From positions 1-7,694 of the forward strand of contig JAPPPC010000092.1 of the NCBI GenBank assembly GCA_028817685.1: a stretch of 7,694 nucleotides of DNA, read 5' to 3'. This document shows positions 6,291-7,694 of the stretch, in pieces. Each line of letters starts with the position of its first letter. Position 1 is the first letter of the stretch. The notes below the pieces were generated by a model that did no database searches, was not told the DNA's origin, and was given only the letters and a program-made list of their open reading frames with translations. Source of the stretch: Rhodospirillaceae bacterium (GTDB lineage: Bacteria; Pseudomonadota; Alphaproteobacteria; UBA8366; GCA-2717185). The position numbers and the translations under genes are program-made.

Positions 6291-7001
6291 GTGACTTGGC
6301 TCATTCTAGGTACGTCCCTGGTTGTCGGCGGGTTGCTGCTGCTGCGCTGGTTCGTGGGTGCGGACCCGAAAACGATCATACGCGTATTGCGTTGGACGGG
6401 GCTCGGCTTCGCTATCCTTGTCGCGCTTTTCCTGATGATATCGGGCCGCTTTTCGCTGCTCTGGATCGCGGTGCTTGGATTGCTGCCCTGGATATCCCGG
6501 TTCCGCATGTTGCAGCGCCTGGCCCGGTCGGCGCGGGGGCCGAGCCGCGGACGTCAATCCCGCGTCGACACGCGCTTCGTGGCGATGTCGCTGGACCACG
6601 ATAGCGGCGACATGGATGGCGAGGTGATGGAGGGCCGCTTCACCGGGCGGAGACTGTCGGATATGCCGCTCGATGATGTGCTCGAACTGTTGGCGGAGGC
6701 TTCGGCCGACCCGCAGTCCGGCAGTGTTTTGCAAGCCTATCTCGACAAAATGCATGGCGACACGTGGCGTGAGCGCGCGGAGGCGGGCGGCCAGCATTAT
6801 TCGGCTTCTCCAGCGGCTGGACCGATGACCGCGGAGGAAGCGTACCGTGTTTTAGGGTTGGAACCGGGCGCAACGGATGAAGATATTCGGCGAAGCCACC
6901 GCGACCTCATGAAACGGATGCATCCCGATCATGGCGGTTCGGACTACCTCGCGGCCAAGATAAATGAAGCAAAAGAAACCCTTTTGGGTGATGTCAGCTG
7001 A
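6291..7001 (+). CDS. Membrane-anchored J-domain protein, Tim14/Pam18-like
   Basis: This 236-residue protein (start GTG, 2 bases after the VWA stop) has hydrophobic segments at about 3-22, 37-50 and 54-69, suggesting two or three membrane helices. A basic stretch (70-91) follows, then a linker with an amphipathic-looking part (LSDMPLDDVLELLAEA, 122-137). The C-terminal J domain (179-236) contains the diagnostic HPD at 211-213. The J domain is short and ends just after helix III. Its HPDHGGSDYLAAKINEAKETL closely resembles the HPDKGGS...KINEAK segment of mitochondrial Tim14/Pam18, the J-protein that stimulates mtHsp70 at the import channel. By analogy it should stimulate DnaK ATPase at the inner face of the cytoplasmic membrane; this is inference. 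An in-frame extension upstream to 6132 would overlap the VWA gene by over 150 bases and lacks support; the only Shine-Dalgarno-like sequence for the GTG is AAGG (6275-6278), 12 bases away. Confidence 0.85.
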   Translation: MTWLILGTSLVVGGLLLLRWFVGADPKTIIRVLRWTGLGFAILVALFLMISGRFSLLWIAVLGLLPWISRFRMLQRLARSARGPSRGRQSRVDTRFVAMSLDHDSGDMDGEVMEGRFTGRRLSDMPLDDVLELLAEASADPQSGSVLQAYLDKMHGDTWRERAEAGGQHYSASPAAGPMTAEEAYRVLGLEPGATDEDIRRSHRDLMKRMHPDHGGSDYLAAKINEAKETLLGDVS

Positions 7002-7006
7002 ATTTT

Positions 7007-7028
7007 AAGGCTTTAAGAAGGCTTTAAG
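7007..7028 (+). repeat. Perfect 11-bp tandem repeat (AAGGCTTTAAG x2)
   Basis: AAGGCTTTAAG at 7007-7017 is repeated exactly at 7018-7028. A further AAGGCT begins at 7026, overlapping the end of the second copy. The period of 11 is about one helical turn, so identical faces of the DNA are presented twice upstream of galU. Confidence 0.85.
7013..7028 (+). promoter_or_regulatory. Candidate CtrA binding box (TTAA-N7-TTAA)
   Basis: TTAA at 7013-7016 and TTAA at 7024-7027 are separated by exactly 7 bases, matching the CtrA recognition pattern known from Caulobacter (TTAA-N7-TTAAC, here followed by G instead of C). A third TTAA lies at 7005-7008. The box sits about 85 bases before the galU ATG, a workable distance for promoter control. 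TTAA is rare in the surrounding GC-rich sequence. The caveat is that an 11-bp tandem repeat containing TTAA gives this spacing automatically. Confidence 0.4.
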
Positions 7029-7112
7029 GCTCTATTCCAATCCGGTTGCGACCGAAATGCCGATGTGGCAAACAGGCCGCGGACCCCGCTACATCGAAAC
7101 GAGCGACTGCAC

Positions 7113-7694
7113 ATGCCGCAGAAGAAGGTACGTAAAGCGATTTTCCCGGTCGGTGGGTTGGGGACGCGGTTTTTGCCGGCAACCAAGGCGATGCCGAAAG
7201 AAATGCTGCCAGTCGTCGATAAACCGCTAATTCAATACGCCGTGGAAGAAGCTCAGGCGGCGGGTATTGAGGATTTCATCTTCGTTACCGCTCGCGGCAA
7301 ACACGCGATAGAGGATCATTTCGACGTCTCCTTCGAGCTCGACACGATGTTGCAGGAACGCGAGAAGTCGGATCTGCTCTCGGTAATTCGCAGTTGGATG
7401 CCGTCGCCGGGTCAAATCAGTTATATGCGGCAGATGGAACCGCTCGGTCTGGGGCATGCGGTATGGTGCGCCCGTAACTTGATCGGCGACGAACCGTTTG
7501 CCGTATTGCTGGCGGACGATCTGGTTCTGTCGAAGACACCGTGTCTTCAGCAAATGACCGAGGTTCATGCCGAGACCGGCGGCAGTGTGGTGGCCGTGAT
7601 GGACGTGCCGCGGGAACACACCAATCGGTATGGCATGGTCGCGATCGCACGCGTCGATGGCCGGTTGGATTCTGTGCGCGGGCTGGGGGCGAAG
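7113..7694 (+). CDS. galU: UTP-glucose-1-phosphate uridylyltransferase, 5' part
   Basis: The first 194 residues of GalU are present; the frame is open to the right edge and about a third of the usual ~290-300 residues is missing. The nucleotide-binding loop GGLGTRFLPATKAMPKEMLP spans 14-33, with Arg19 and the PKEMLP Lys29. VDKPLIQYAVEEA (35-47), PLGLGHAV (110-117) and LLADD (132-136, metal/sugar-nucleotide site) follow in the family order. The enzyme makes UDP-glucose from UTP and glucose-1-phosphate in the cytoplasm, feeding lipopolysaccharide, exopolysaccharide and osmoregulated glucan synthesis. The ATG at 7113 gives MPQKKVRKAIFPVGG, typical for the family, although its Shine-Dalgarno is weak. 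The 111-base upstream gap with a candidate CtrA box suggests its own promoter, separate from the mipZ-VWA-J genes. Confidence 0.95.
   Translation, partial: MPQKKVRKAIFPVGGLGTRFLPATKAMPKEMLPVVDKPLIQYAVEEAQAAGIEDFIFVTARGKHAIEDHFDVSFELDTMLQEREKSDLLSVIRSWMPSPGQISYMRQMEPLGLGHAVWCARNLIGDEPFAVLLADDLVLSKTPCLQQMTEVHAETGGSVVAVMDVPREHTNRYGMVAIARVDGRLDSVRGLGAK

Larger units (their letters stand above)
7002..7112. promoter_or_regulatory. Leader/promoter region of galU
   Basis: This 111-base gap separates the J-protein stop from the galU ATG. Its left end is AT-rich and holds the 11-bp tandem repeat and the TTAA-N7-TTAA box. The rest is GC-rich, with no convincing -35/-10 pair and no intrinsic terminator for the upstream genes. 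The galU ATG has only a poor Shine-Dalgarno (GAG at 7101-7103). Confidence 0.4.

Noticed and set aside
6975..6989. Small hairpin (ACCC-TTTT-GGGT) at the end of the J-protein gene as a terminator
   Set aside because: The stem is only 4 bp, lies inside the coding sequence and has no T-run after it.

Overview
The window reads as a chromosomal segment of an alphaproteobacterium. The evidence is a gene for MipZ, the alphaproteobacterial division-site ATPase; a membrane J-domain protein of the type that resembles mitochondrial Tim14/Pam18; a candidate CtrA-type box (TTAA-N7-TTAA); and uniformly GC-rich coding sequence (about 60% by eye, not computed). A Rhodospirillales-like lineage is my best guess from the overall flavour of the proteins, but the sequence alone does not settle this. 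There are no tRNA or rRNA genes, insertion sequences, CRISPR arrays or phage genes, and no intergenic stretch reaches 300 bases.

Left part (1-2495), acyl-CoA type metabolism: the 3' part of an SCP2-type thiolase gene is followed on the same strand by an AcuI/YhdH-type medium-chain reductase (acrylyl-CoA reductase family). A classical short-chain dehydrogenase lies convergently on the minus strand, only 12 bases away. Middle (2496-4703): a 147-base divergent control region, with a perfect TATAAT and a set of GTGA motifs at multiples of 7 bases, separates the dehydrogenase from a cytoplasmic molybdopterin oxidoreductase with an N-terminal 4Fe-4S cluster motif.

Right part (4685-7694), cell cycle and envelope: mipZ begins inside the last codons of the molybdoenzyme gene (19-base overlap). 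It is followed, all on the plus strand and tightly spaced, by a soluble von Willebrand A (VWA)-like protein and a membrane-anchored J-domain protein. After a 111-base gap, galU (UTP-glucose-1-phosphate uridylyltransferase) starts and runs off the right edge. That gap carries an 11-bp perfect tandem repeat which creates a TTAA-N7-TTAA arrangement.

The genes from 2643 to 7001 could form one transcription unit, with mipZ translationally coupled to the molybdoenzyme. The most interesting signals are the VWA/J-protein pair beside mipZ, the Tim14-like J domain, the possible CtrA control of galU, and a Gly in MipZ where I remember relatives having Arg. I did not find a clearly novel defence, mobile or RNA system.
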